This document shows positions 1 to 11,122 of a stretch of 64,000 nucleotides of DNA, in pieces. The position numbers were made by a program, and so were the translations under genes. The DNA is from Siphonodentalium dalli (Eukaryota; Mollusca; Scaphopoda; Gadilida; Siphonodentaliidae), in assembly GCA_032622095.1 (NCBI GenBank), contig CP136067.1, positions 136,217,990 to 136,281,989 of the forward strand, written 5' to 3'. Each line of letters begins with the position of its first letter. Within the stretch, counting starts at the first letter, position 1. Under the pieces are notes generated by a model that worked only from the letters and a program-made list of their open reading frames with translations, had not been told where the DNA came from and did no database searches.

Positions 1-16
1 CGGGCTAACCTGCTAG
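1..16 (+). mobile_element. Helitron 3' terminus, cut by window edge
   Basis: The window opens with the last bases of a Helitron 3' end (GGGCTAACCTG then CTAG at 13-16), identical to the complete 3' ends at 1083-1086, 3004-3007, 5520-5523 and 6674-6677. A further copy therefore lies upstream, outside the window. Confidence 0.8.
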
Positions 17-1086
17 TCTTCTATCTATACTATATATTTTGAGACTTCGTATATATGTGTGTGTGTGTGTACTTCATAGAATCCAAAACGCGTGTACAGA
101 TTGAGATCAAATTTCGTATGTAAGTGTAAAATCCCATCGACACCGGCGTAGTCGCGTTTTCGAGAAGCTCTGATCACCCTTTATCCACTCCCAAATCACA
201 GCAAAGGCACGACGGGGGTTAATCAAGTGATTATTTAATGAGCGTTTGTTTTTGACGCATCTCTATAAAGAGCGTCTGTTTCCCATTCAACGTTATTCGC
301 ATCTGCAGAGTTATACGGGAACGCAAACGTTATCGCTCGAAATTTATTTCCTGCGAGCACGGATGGCGCGCTTTGTTTTTACAGTATATACCTTCGGTAT
401 ATACCGAAATCATCCCAGATAATCACGAATATAGCATCAGATTTCTCCCCAGATATACCGTTATAAAGCTACTGGAATCTGCCAATCTACGGGAAATTCC
501 AGGGAATGCCGATTGAGCTCAAACTTGCTACCTACGGGAAGTGTCATATATATGAGTGTGTCCTTTATAGACTCTAACCTATTGAGCTCAAACTTGCTAA
601 ATAAGAAATTAGCCCACAAGCCGTAAATATCAACAACAACGATATTACTAAATACTCGTTTTCGGCAATGTGAGAGTTTTCGGGGAGCCGTGATGCCAAC
701 AACAACGACCAGAAGACAGATTTCCCGACGGGAAGCGTTTGTTTTAAATTCAATGCAATGTTATCGTAGAGAGATTTCACGAAACAAAGAATGCGTTGTC
801 TGTCGTTCATAGGAAGGGGGGGGGGGATTTCTACGGGTAAATTTTTCCGCCAGAAACAAAAAAGTTTATTAAAACAATTTACAATTTAATTAAAACAATT
901 TAAAATTAAAAAAAATTAACAATAAAAAAACAATTCAGAAACAAAATATATTAAATTTAAAAAACATTAAATTCATATTCCAAAATAAAAAACAAAAATA
1001 AATAAAAACAAAATAATTACAAAAATGTCATGTTTCTGAAACAAAGCCATGGGACGAATGCCGCCAGTGGCGGGCTAACCTGCTAG
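17..1086 (+). mobile_element. Non-autonomous Helitron, array copy 1
   Basis: Helitrons are rolling-circle transposons that start with TC, end in CTRR after a short hairpin, and insert between A and T. This copy has the 5' end TCTATACTATATATTTTGAG at 24, preceded by a 7 base spacer (17-23) after the previous CTAG. A GT microsatellite follows. Near its 3' end it has a very A-rich tract (about 853-1024), then the hairpin CCGCCAGTGGCGG at 1061-1073 and CTAG at 1083-1086. No Rep or helicase coding is visible, so it is non-autonomous. An 11 base G run lies at 816-826. Confidence 0.8.
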
Positions 1087-1860
1087 TACTATATATTTTG
1101 AGACTTCGTATATATGTGTGTGTGTGTGTACTTCATAGAATACAAAACGCGTGTACAGATTGAGATCAAATTTCGTATGTAAGTGTAAAATCCCACCGAC
1201 ACCGCCGTAGTCGTGTTTTCGAGAAGCTCTGAGCACCCTTTATCCACTCCCAAATCACCGCAAAGGCACGGCGGTGGTTAAGGCAAGAACGCTCTTTATC
1301 TATACCTTATACGGAGGTTTTAACAAGTAACGCTCTTTATTGCAATGGACGTGGCTAAACGATACCCCATGCGTCCGATGCGGATTCCAATGGACGTGGC
1401 TAAACGACTGACCCCATGCGTCCGAAATACGGATGCGGACGAAATGCAACTAAAAAGGCAGAATTGATCTAAGAGCTCGAAATATTATGCAGAGGGATTT
1501 CACGACGGGATTAATTGACTGTCCGCTCTGAAGTTTAGGACGGGGAGGACGGGTACCATGAATTAACTCATTGAAAAACATAGAATGCGTTATCTCGCAA
1601 ACGGGTGGAGCTATCGACTTGAAATTTGCTATGTGAATGTATCTTGCCCCGGATACAAATTTTATCGGGTGGCCGAGTCCGTGCGATGCCAGCTTCGCGC
1701 ATGCGCAGACGAGATCTCGGAAACCGGTGGTGCTAACGACTTGAAATTTGGTATGTGAATGTATCTTGCCCCGGGTACGAATTTTATCGGGTCGCCGAGC
1801 CCGTGCGACGCAAGCTTCGCGCATGCGCAGACCAGATCTCGGAAACGGGTGGAGCTATCG
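1087..1860 (+). mobile_element. Non-autonomous Helitron, array copy 2 (no 3' end)
   Basis: The 5' end TACTATATATTTTGAG directly abuts the CTAG of copy 1 but has lost its first four bases (TCTA). The 3' hairpin and CTAG are absent. Instead, at 1861, the sequence runs from GGTGGAGCTATCG straight into a new 5' end. Two 122 bp internal repeat units occupy roughly 1589-1832. Confidence 0.7.
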
Positions 1861-3007
1861 TACTATATATTTTGAGACTTCGTATATGTGTGTGTGTGTA
1901 CTTCATAGAATCCAAAACGCGTGTACAGATTGAGCTCAAACTTCCTATGTAAGTGTCAAATCCCACCGACACGACCGTGGTCGCGGTTTAGAAAAGCTCA
2001 GAGCACCCGTTCTCCAATCTCAAATCACCGAAAGGCACGGCGTGGGTTAATCAAGTGATTATTTAATGAGCGTTTGTTTTTGATGCATCTCTATAAAGAG
2101 CGTCTGTTTGCCATTCAACGTTATTTGCATATGCAGAGAGATATACGGAACATACATTAAATTTAAAAAACATTTGTTTCTGACCAACCCTGCGAGCACG
2201 GATGGCGCGCTTTGTTTTTACAGTATATAGTTATATACCGAAATCATCCCAGATAATCACGAATATAGCATCAGATTTCTCCCCAGATATACCGTTATAA
2301 AGCTACTGGAATCTGCCAATCTACGGGAAATTCCAGGGAATGCCGATTGAGCTCAAACTTGCTACCCACGGGAAGTGTCATATATATGAGTGTGTCCTTT
2401 ATAGACTCGAACCGATTGAGCTCAAACTTGCTAAATAAGAAAATAGCCCCCAAGCCGTAAATATCAACAACAACGATATTACTAAATACACGTTTTCGAC
2501 AATGTGAGAGTTTTCCGGGAGCCGTGATGCCAACAACAACGACCGAAGCCCTTAATGACAACAACAGATTCAATGCAATGTTATATATTATGCAGAGAGA
2601 CGACATTACGACGGGTACGGCAGACTCAAAATATTATGCAGACAGATTTCCCGACGGGAAGCGTTTGTTTTAAATTCAATGCAATGTTATCGTAGAGAGA
2701 TTTCACGAAACAAAGAATGCGTTGTCTGTCGTTCCTAGGAAGGGGGGATTTCTACGGGTAACTTTTTCCGCCAGAAACAAAAAAAATAATTAAAACAATT
2801 TACAATTTAATTAAAACAATATAAAATTAAAAAAAATTAACAATAAAAAAACAATTCAGAAACAAAATATATTAAATTTAAAAAACATTAAATTCATATT
2901 CAAAAATAAAAAACAGAAATAAATAAAAACAAAATAATTACAAAAATGTCATGTTTCTGAAACAAAGCCATGGGATGAATGCCGCCAGTGGCGGGCTAAC
3001 CTGCTAG
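1861..3007 (+). mobile_element. Non-autonomous Helitron, array copy 3
   Basis: It starts at an internal 5' end (TACTATATATTTTGAG) and ends with the canonical hairpin CCGCCAGTGGCGG, nine bases, and CTAG at 3004-3007. The A-rich 3' third (about 2775-2945) is nearly identical to that of copy 1, so these copies are young relative to each other. Short minus-strand frames inside are shared between copies but look like repeat shadows, not genes. Confidence 0.75.
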
Positions 3008-4352
3008 TCTATACTATATATTTTGAGACTTCGTATATGTGTGTGTGTGTGTGTACTTCATAGAATCCAAAACGCGTGTACAGATTGAGCTTAAACTTCC
3101 TATGTAAGTGTCAAATCGCACCGACACGACCGTGGTCGCAGTTTAGAAAAGCTCAGAGCACCCGTTCTCCAATCTCAAATCACCGCAAAGGCACGGCGTG
3201 GGTTAATCAAGTGATTATTTAATGAGCGTTTGTTTTTGACGCATCTCTATAAAGAGCGTCTGTTTGCCATTCAACGCTATTTGCATCTGCAGAGAGATAT
3301 ACGGAACATACATTAAATTTAAAAAACATTTGTTTCTGACCAACCCTGCGAGCACGGATGGCGCGCTTTGTTTTTACAGTATATAGTTATATACCGAAAT
3401 CATCCCAGATAATCACGAATATAGCATCAGATTTCTCCCCAGATATACCGTTATAAAAAGCTACTGGAATCTGCCAATCTACGGGAAATTCCAGGGAATG
3501 CCGATTGAGCTCAAACTTGCTACCCACGGGAAGTGTCATATATATGAGTGTGTCCTTTATAGACTCGAACCGATTGAGCTCAAACTTGCTAAATAAGAAA
3601 ATAGCCCCCAAGCCGTAAATATCAACAACAACGATATTGCTACCTACGGGGAGCAACGTTATTAGCATCTGCAGAATTATGCAGAGAGAAAATGCTTTCC
3701 TATTTTTAGAACGCAACACATGTTTACGTCGCGTTGGTGATTGAGGTTCACAACGGGGTTAATTGACTGTCCGCTCTTTGCGACGATGAGGTTCACGGCG
3801 GGGACTATTGACCAACACTCACAATTTCGTCTTTTGCATCAGATACCAACACCTCGACCGATCGGGACGAAACTTGGTACGTGAGTGTAGTTTGACCAGG
3901 TGGTCGTCGTTGTCGTATTGGCGAGCCCGTGCGACGCCCGTGCAGCGCATGCGCAGACGAGATATCGGAAACGGGTGGAGCTATCGACTTGAAATTTGGT
4001 ATGTGAATGTATCTTGCGCCGGGTACAAATTTTATCGGGTCGCCGAGCCCGTGCGACGCCCGTGCAGCGCATGCGCAGACGAGATCTCGGAAACGGGTGG
4101 AGCTATCGACTTGAAATTTGCTATGTGAATGTATCTTGCGCCGGGTACAAATTTTATCGGGTGGCCGAGTCCGTGCGACGCCAGCTTCGCGCATGCGCAG
4201 ACGAGATCTCGGAAACCGGTGGTGCTATCGACTTGAAATTTGGTATGTGAATGTATCTTGCCCCGGGTACGAATTTTATCGGGTCGCCGAGCCCGTGCGA
4301 CGCAAGCTTCGCGCATGCGCAGACCAGATCTCGGAAACGGGTGGAGCTATCG
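3008..4352 (+). mobile_element. Non-autonomous Helitron, array copy 4 (no 3' end)
   Basis: It begins with a complete TC-type 5' end (TCTATACTATATATTTTGAG) fused directly to the CTAG of copy 3, the cleanest head-to-tail junction in the array. It lacks a 3' hairpin and runs at 4353 into another 5' end through the same GGTGGAGCTATCG join seen at 1860. Together with copy 5 it forms a tandem duplication with a period near 1.34 kb. It contains four 122 bp units (3837-4324). Confidence 0.75.
3837..4324 (+). repeat. 122 bp internal tandem units of the Helitrons
   Basis: Four units start near 3837, 3959, 4081 and 4203, each marked by GAGATCTCGG or a variant. Two more units with the same 122 bp spacing end at 1833 in copy 2, and two at 5391 in copy 5. 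Each contains a CGACTTGAAATTTGGTATGTG block related to the GATGAAACTTGGTACGTG block of copy 7. A GCATGCGCAGAC stretch is conserved at each unit end. Confidence 0.75.
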
Positions 4353-5523
4353 TACTATATATTTTGAGACTTCGTATATGTGTGTGTGTGTACTTCATAG
4401 AATCCAAAACGCGTGTACAGATTGAGCTCAAACTTCCTATGTAAGTGTCAAATCCCACCGACACGACCGTGGTCGCGGTTTAGAGAAGCTCAGAGCACCC
4501 GTTCTCCAATCTCAAATCACCGAAAGGCACGGCGTGGGTTAATCAAGTGATTATTTAATGAGCGTTTGTTTTTGATGCATCTCTATAAAGAGCGTCTGTT
4601 TGCCATTCAACGTTATTTGCATCTGCAGAGAGATATACGGAACATACATTAAATTTAAAAAACATTTGTTTCTGACCAACCCTGCGAGCACGGATGGCGC
4701 GCTTTGTTTTTACAGTATATAGTTATATACCGAAATCATCCCAGATAATCACGAATATAGCATCAGATTTCTCCCCAGATATACCGTTATAAAGCTACTG
4801 GAATCTGCCAATCTACGGGAAATTCCAGGGAATGCCGATTGAGCTCAAACTTGCTACCCACGGGAAGTGTCATATATATGAGTGTGTCCTTTATAGACTC
4901 GAACCGATTGAGCTCAAACTTGCTAAATAAGAAAATAGCCCCCAAGCCGTAAATATCAACAACAACGATATTGCTACCTACGGGGAGCAACGTTATTAGC
5001 ATCTGCAGAATTATGCAGAGAGAAAATGCTTTCCTATTTTTAGAACGCAACACATGTTTACGTCGCGTTGGTGATTGAGGTTCACAACGGGGTTAATTGA
5101 CTGTCCGCTCTTTGCGACGATGAGGTTCACGGCGGGGACTATTGACCAACACTCACAATTAAAACTAAAACTAAACTTGAAATTTGGTATGTGAATGTAT
5201 CTTGCGCCGGGTACAAATTTTATCGGGTCGCCGAGCCCGTGCGACGCCCGTGCAGCGCATGCGCAGACGAGATCTCGGAAACGGGTGGAGCTATCGACTT
5301 GAAATTTGCTATGTGAATGTATCTTGCGCCGGGTACAAATTTTATCGGGTCGCCGAGTCCGTGCGACGCCAGCTTCGCGCATGCGCAGACCAGATCTCGG
5401 AAACGGGTGGAGCTACCGGGTACAAATTTTTCTTATTGAAACGCGTGGAGCTAAAAATTCAAAAAAAATATTTTAAAAATGTCATGTTTCGGACAAGCCG
5501 CCGGTGGCGGGCTAACCTGCTAG
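4353..5523 (+). mobile_element. Non-autonomous Helitron, array copy 5
   Basis: The 5' end is joined to the previous copy without a 3' terminus. The interior duplicates 3012-3840 with near identity. The 3' end keeps the hairpin as CCGCCGGTGGCGG and ends in CTAG at 5520-5523. Most of the A-rich tract of copies 1 and 3 is missing here. Confidence 0.75.
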
Positions 5524-6677
5524 TACTATATATTTTGAGACTTCGTATATATGTGGGTACTTTATAGAATCGAAAACGGCTGGCTCGATTGAGTTCAAAC
5601 TTCCCATCTAAGGGTAAAAACACACGAACACCGTAGTTGTCGCATTTTGGAGAAGCTCTGAGCACCCATTATCCACTCCCAAATAGCAAAGGCACGGCGG
5701 GGTTTAATCCTTAATGAGCGTTTGTTTTTTGACGCATCGCTATAAAGAGCGTCTGTTTACTATTCAACGTTATTAGCATCTGCAGAGAGATATACGGGAA
5801 CAATAATTTTGAGTGGTTTCCTATGCGGGGAGATTTATTGGATGCCATAGTACTCTTACAACATCATTGTTATAGTATGTATGACACTTAGGTCAGGGCT
5901 TATGGGGGGGGGGTAGTTAGTGTGGATATAGGCATAATGCTTCTCAGAAATCCCGGTTACAAACCAACACTCACAATTTCGTATTTACGCAAACGCAACG
6001 TTATCGCTCGAAATTTATTATGCAGAGAGATATACGGGAACAAGTGCTTTCCTATTTTTAGAACGCAACACATGATACCAAACAAAATTACGTCGCGTTG
6101 GTGATGGCGTTCACGACGGGATTAATTGACTGTCCGCTCTTTGCGAGGATGGGGTTCACGACGGGATTAACTTTGCGGGGACTATTGACCATCTCGTAAG
6201 GGTGGACAACCTCTGTCAGGGGCTGCTCAATGGCCACGGGCAGGTTAAAAAAATCATACCTCTTCTGGGTCTGGACGTGTATAGACATGAGCGTGTTGTG
6301 TTCCTAAGAACGCGGAGCGTGTTGTGTTCCTAAGAACGCGGATCGGGTAAGTTTTTCCGCCCTATGGTAGCTCAAACTTCGTATATAAGTGTAAAAACAC
6401 ACGGGGATCGTCGACGTCGTATTGTGTGAAACATTCTTATGTCTGTCATTCCTAGGAACGGGGAAAATTTCATCCGGTCAGTCTTAACCTTCAAACGGGT
6501 ACCCACAAATTATATATTGAGACCCCGACATGACCTTGACCTTGAAAATGATCAATTCAAGGTCAAATCGGGTAAAATATTGAAAAACCCAATATTAACT
6601 CATTGAAAAACACAAACAAAACATAAAACATTGTCATGTTTCTGACCAAGCACGCCAGTGGCGGGCTAACCTGCTAG
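5524..6677 (+). mobile_element. Non-autonomous Helitron, array copy 6
   Basis: A more diverged copy. Its 5' end TACTATATATTTTGAG (TCTA missing) abuts the previous CTAG. It ends with TGTCATGTTTCTGACCAAG, the hairpin CGCCAGTGGCG and CTAG at 6674-6677. It carries a module with direct and inverted TGACCTTGACC/AAGGTCAA motifs (about 6528-6580) that links it to copy 7. Confidence 0.75.
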
Positions 6678-7222
6678 TCTATTATATATTTTGGAAGATA
6701 TGTGTGTGTGAGGGTGTGTGTGTGTGTGTGTCTGTGTGTGTCTGTCTGTTCGCGATGGACTCGAAAACGACCGAACCGATTTCGATGAAACTTGGTACGT
6801 GGGGGTACTTTCGGGCGTGGAGTGGCATGGGCCTTTTAATTTCCCCGTACGACGTGACCTTGACCATGAAATCGGGTCATTTCAAGGTCGAACGCCCGAA
6901 TATCACAGGATTTCGATGAAAATTAGTGTTTGGGGATACTTTCGTGTGGGGAGTGTCGGAAGATATGTGTGTGTGGGTGTGTGTGTCTGTGTGTGTGTCT
7001 GTCTGTTCGCGATGGACTCGAAAACGACCGAACCGATTTCGATGAAACTTGGTACGTGGGGGTACTTTCGGGCGTGGAGTGGCATGGGCCTTTTAATTTG
7101 CCCGTACGACGTGACCTTGACCTTGAAATCGGGTCATTTCAAGGTCGAACGCCCGAGTATCACAGGATTTCGATGAAAATTAGTGTTTGGGGATACTTTC
7201 GTGTGGGGAGTGTCGTAGCTAG
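6678..7222 (+). mobile_element. Helitron of a second subfamily, array copy 7
   Basis: It starts TCTATTATATATTTTGGAAG immediately after the CTAG of copy 6 and ends at CTAG 7219-7222 followed by T. No GC hairpin precedes this CTAG, so the 3' end may be truncated. The interior is two tandem units of about 265 bp (6693-6957 and 6958-7214). Each has a GT-rich start and the block CGAACCGATTTCGATGAAAC followed by TTGGTACGTG. No transposase coding is seen. Confidence 0.65.
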
Positions 7223-7647
7223 TAATATATATTTGTCATGTATTACAGTGACGTGGCAAAAGGTCTCAGTGGGTGTGTGGAGGGGGTATCCTTGAAATTT
7301 CCAAACTGCACCCCTTGAACCAGGACAAACTCACAAAATTGCACCCTTAGCTTTTATTTGTCAACTGCATGGCACCTCGTAGTGTTGTGTGTGATTATCA
7401 GTTTTGACTGTTCACCGGGAGAGACCAGGGCCCATTACCAGGCCTCTAGATCATGCCGTGGATCTCGAATGAGGCTACATAGTGGAATAGATTAGTAAAA
7501 GAATTGTTCCCTTCGTGACTAGAGCATCAGAATCAAATAATCACATTGCCATTTTTTCACATTACAGGTCGATTATGAGCGCATATGTGAAGAAGTTTCT
7601 ATAGAAATTTTAATATAAAGAAACTTTCCAGAAAAAATGAGGCCTAA
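7223..7647. other. Intergenic DNA, no gene seen
   Basis: No coding, RNA or terminal-repeat signature. A short stretch resembles the GAAATTTCCAA-rich repeat seen at 50470-50900 and 63570-63905, too diverged to call. Confidence 0.4.
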
Positions 7648-7740
7648 GCAGAATGAGGTCCCCAGAGGGTGAATTTAGTTACGCTAGCCCGATATCCGGG
7701 ATAGCGTCATTAAATTCACACCCTGGGGACCTCATTCTGC
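7648..7740. repeat. 93 bp foldback element, copy 1
   Basis: An imperfect palindrome: GCAGAATGAGGTCCCCAGAG at the left pairs with the TGGGGACCTCATTCTGC right end, with GGGTGAATTTA and TAAATTCACACCC inside. A second copy of exactly 93 bp is at 53123-53215. GGCCT lies outside the left arm here and AGGCC outside the right arm there, so the full element may be a little longer. A MITE-like hairpin. Confidence 0.7.
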
Positions 7741-8035
7741 AAATGACAGGCACACTAAACTCAGTCTTGCATATGCCAGTCCGTGTGGGTGTGTGTATAG
7801 GGATGTGTATACATGCTCAACGTTGCAATTCATGTCCCACCCTTTATCAGATTATATACATGGAGATGCCTCCATTGTCAGAGTTGTATACAGCCTGGAT
7901 ATCAAACTGCATCCGTCCCCTGAACCCTACCAATTTCCACGTTATGGAATACTGGAGGAATTCACACCAACACACAGAACAACATTTGTTCTGACATTCT
8001 TAACAAAATTGTGTCAAGCATGAAATTCCCAACTG

Positions 8036-8270
8036 TTAAAGTGATGTGAAACACTCCGGTAGGGTGATCAAATAGAAATGGAGAATATTCTTGATAAAAG
8101 TACATGTAGTTATATTATACAAACATTGTATCCAAATTGATATAACACACCATAATTCTTTTATATTAATTAAATGTAGCGACTCTCGATGGTGAAATCG
8201 TTTTCGTTACTTTATCGCCGATAGTTGAGTCCCGAATCGAGAGGTAAATATTTACAATTGAGCATAGTTC
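8036..8270 (+). repeat. Dispersed repeat R1, plus-strand copy
   Basis: Matches the reverse complement of 25944-26172 over about 230 bp, including GTAGCGACTCTCG, ACTTTATCGCCGATAGTTG and AACACTCCGGTAG. No coding potential. Function unknown. Confidence 0.7.
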
Positions 8271-8580
8271 TCGCACGCATGTGTAAACGGTCTGTAGTAA
8301 CTTACACCGGGTAACGCGTGGCCCGCTTAGATAGATAGCCAGCGGTGTGTAAACAATTCCTCAAACATACATTTAAAAATATTGTTTAAATATCTATACA
8401 ATTACCAAGAGCAATATCTAAAAGTGCGAGTTTGGATATTACTAATTTTGGCATTTCCATTTTCTATAATTTATATCATACATACTGCCCAACCATACCT
8501 CTAAAACGAAGGGGCTAGATGTTTACACATGTACAACAATACCCTGATGCAGCTGAGAGAGAACTAAATAGGGAATGCAA
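8271..8580 (+). repeat. Dispersed repeat related to 51135-51330
   Basis: Shares GTTTAAATATCTAT, GGCATTTCCATTT, ATACTGCCCAACCATA and GCTAGATGTTTACA in the same order with 51135-51330, which lies inside the TTA-flanked element ending at 51468. It also has GTGTAAAC motifs like that element's subterminal region. Probably a decayed relative. Confidence 0.6.
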
Positions 8581-8739
8581 CTGCATTCAGCTCCTTCCAA
8601 ATAAAAATCTATATTATCCAAGGTTTTCCTAAAGTGGCTAAACTGTAAAAACTGTCGGATTGTCGGAATTCTGTTTTTTCAATTTGACCAAACTGAGTGG
8701 TCATAAAGTTTACAGATTGGCTTGGCATAGTGGCGTGGA

Positions 8740-9200
8740 ATACTGCCAGTGTTGAGTCATGATCGATTAGACAGTGACACTGATAGTGAGTGACTTGAAA
8801 ATGAAAGTTGAAGTTGAGTCAATTCAACAATTTCAAGGTGGAAAGTGAACTGAATAAATGAGTCAAATTAATTGAGTGCCGTGACTAGCGAGATGATTTC
8901 TGAAGCCGCACAATTGTGCGAATCGAGTTCACCGATCAAGAAACGTACGCAGCCATGATGAAACTTTACATGCGTTCGCTGTGAATAGTACATGTACAGT
9001 GAGTTGAGTGACTGACTCACTGAGTTGAGTCGAATCAAGCTGGAAAATGAACTGAAACGACGTGCCGAATCACTCTTGACATTTCAATGGAATGAATGTT
9101 GCATGCAGACAATTGATTATTGTCATGCGATCAGTTCCGAAGATTGACAGAGCTGTGCAAATCGAGTACAGCCATCATCCATTAATGACGTTTTCTGTTT
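8740..9200. repeat. Diverged GAGT-rich duplication
   Basis: Two diverged segments repeat in order: a GAGTTGAGTCAA-like block, AAAATGAACTGAA-like sequence, and a CAATTGTGCGAATCGAG / AGCTGTGCAAATCGAG block. Between them (about 9000-9030) lies a dense palindromic run of TGAGT/ACTCA motifs. No coding. Confidence 0.45.
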
Positions 9201-10094
9201 GGTGTAAACAGTATTTAATCCATATAATTCATAAAGTAATTACAATATAATAACAATTTATGGTATGGAGGGGATTCGACAGCAAGCTGGTAGCTTATAT
9301 GTGTCGCCTCCGGTTATGGTGTGACCGAGCCAACAACGTGAGTGTGCTTCGATTAAGTGCGATGTATTTTAGATAATTTGATGTTCACAGTTGGCGTTTA
9401 TTTATTTTTTGTCTGGCATTAACTCACGCAGTGGGCTCGTTCGATAGGTGTGTCGATATTAAGTTTTATGGAATAAACGGTTTAAGTGAACCTAAAATAT
9501 GGTATTAGTAATACAGTTGGTATTAGAAAAATTAATATCAGATCAGTTGGAGAAAAAGGGAGAATTAGATAATAATGTTTCAGATAGGAGAGAATTTAAA
9601 GATGTGGATAATCTGATGTAGACATACATGCTATTGAAGAGCTGGCCTATAGCCTCTGAGCCGACGTCGCACCACGGTAACAGTTCACAACAAGAAAACC
9701 ATAGTCAGAAATGGTAACGCCACCAAGATTATAGTATTACATATAAATAGAAATTATAAAAAATACATAAAATATTTTGATAACAGTTGCGTTTAAACAA
9801 GTAATCCTTCAAATTATTACTAACAAACAAGTAAATGACTGTGGGGTCACTCAACAGATTATAAAGACTTGGACTTAGTATACTGTAAATACTGGGACTG
9901 TATATTTTTAAATTTTAGTCTAAAATTTAAATGAAATAATTAAAAGATAAAATTTAGCAAGTAGTAAAAGTTAATTTTCTCATTTAATTTTTTTTTTTTG
10001 TTAAATAAAGGAATAATTTAAATGTAAAATTTGGTTTAAAAAAAATGATTGACCGTGGCTCTTCCAATAATTGCGCGACTGACCTGGTCAATTG
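9201..10094. other. Intergenic DNA with one short repeat copy
   Basis: Only 9691-9760 is recognisable: CCATAGTCAGAAATGGTAACG belongs to the repeat family also found at 26730-26880, 28195-28425 and 60700-61080. The rest is AT-rich with a T run near 9990. No gene seen. Confidence 0.4.
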
Positions 10095-10315
10095 TTCTTA
10101 AGAAGTTGTTTTGAGAATTACTATGGAGGGAAATAGTTATGGCTGTGGCTTCGCAAGTAATTGACTTGGTGACGTGATGTTAACAAATCTGAACTCCAGT
10201 AAACCAAGGACGCTCCATACCAAATATAAGGTAAATAAATAATTCTTTAGAAGTTGTTTTAAGATTTACTATGGAGGGAAAGAATTGTGGTGCTGGCTTC
10301 GCAACTATTTGACCC
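10095..10315 (+). repeat. Direct duplication, about 150 bp period
   Basis: TAGAAGTTGTTTTAAGATTTAC...TGGCTTCGCAACTATTTGAC-like sequence occurs twice, near 10095-10167 and 10243-10313, with moderate divergence. The second copy directly abuts the foldback element insertion at 10321. Confidence 0.5.
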
Positions 10316-10912
10316 CATTGTATGGGAGGCCAAATTCACATTTAATAATCAATTGCGCTTAAATGTAATTAATTGCGCTTAAGCGCAATTCATGGTTATA
10401 TGTAACAAAACACCCCTGGTGAATAAATAGGTTTCTCCATAACTTAGCATTAACTCCTATTGACATGTCACCTCTTGGTTTCATTGGTTTGATTGGGTAG
10501 GGAGCTAGCCCAACTTCTTTATCTAAATGGCTGACTCGCAATAGTATCACCTTCTGTTTTAGTTGGAGCGACTCGTGATAGCATTATATTATCTTCGGTA
10601 TATATTAGTTGGGGCTACTTGCAATAGCATTACTTTCTGTATTAGTCGGGGCGACATTGATTTTCTTAAATTTTCGAGTATACAGGCACACCATATGAGG
10701 GAAGCAAGCCCTCGGTGACACCACATTCACACTATATGATCATGGAAATACTATAGATTTGTGCAAGATATGCTGATTTAATAAGAAAAACTAGAGCTCC
10801 AGGACTGAGACACCAAAGCTCCAGTGATTACACACCATTTTTTGGACAGGGATGCTGATAATATGAAAATAGGGTTTTTTCCCCCCTGGTTTAAGTCAAT
10901 AAGTAAACCATA

Positions 10913-11122
10913 CGGTAATGCTCTAATTAATCGACTCCTTAACCACAGCAGAATTATGGATAACTTTTCAGGATTTAGTCGGAAATATGGCTTATTGCCA
11001 TTCATTGTAAAGCTCTCGAGAGCTTTTCGATGAATGGCAACAAGCCATATTTCCGACTAAATCCTGAAACGTTACCCATAATTCTGCTGTGGTTAAGAAG
11101 TCGATTAATTAGAGCATTACAG
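10913..11122. mobile_element. Near-perfect 210 bp palindromic MITE, mariner type
   Basis: Two arms of about 100 bp meet at CTCGAG and are nearly complementary throughout (for example GGAAATATGGCTTATTGCCA against TGGCAACAAGCCATATTTCC). TA flanks both ends (10911-10912, 11123-11124). The terminal GTAATG resembles the CAGTAATG ends of the MITEs at 11942-12360 and 46735-46872. It is nested inside the 10321-11596 element. Confidence 0.7.

Noticed and set aside
3837-4324. Regular 122 bp repeats as a possible CRISPR-like array
   Set aside because: Units are contiguous with no unique spacers, and the host is a eukaryote.
1450-5567. Overlapping 60-130 codon frames on both strands in the Helitron array
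   Set aside because: They recur in every repeat unit in several frames at once, are rich in arginine from repeat composition, and show no Rep/helicase motifs. They are shadows of the 122 bp units.
6704-7295. Frames of 70-150 codons over the GT-rich region
   Set aside because: Translation is dominated by the GT microsatellite and the duplicated 265 bp unit.
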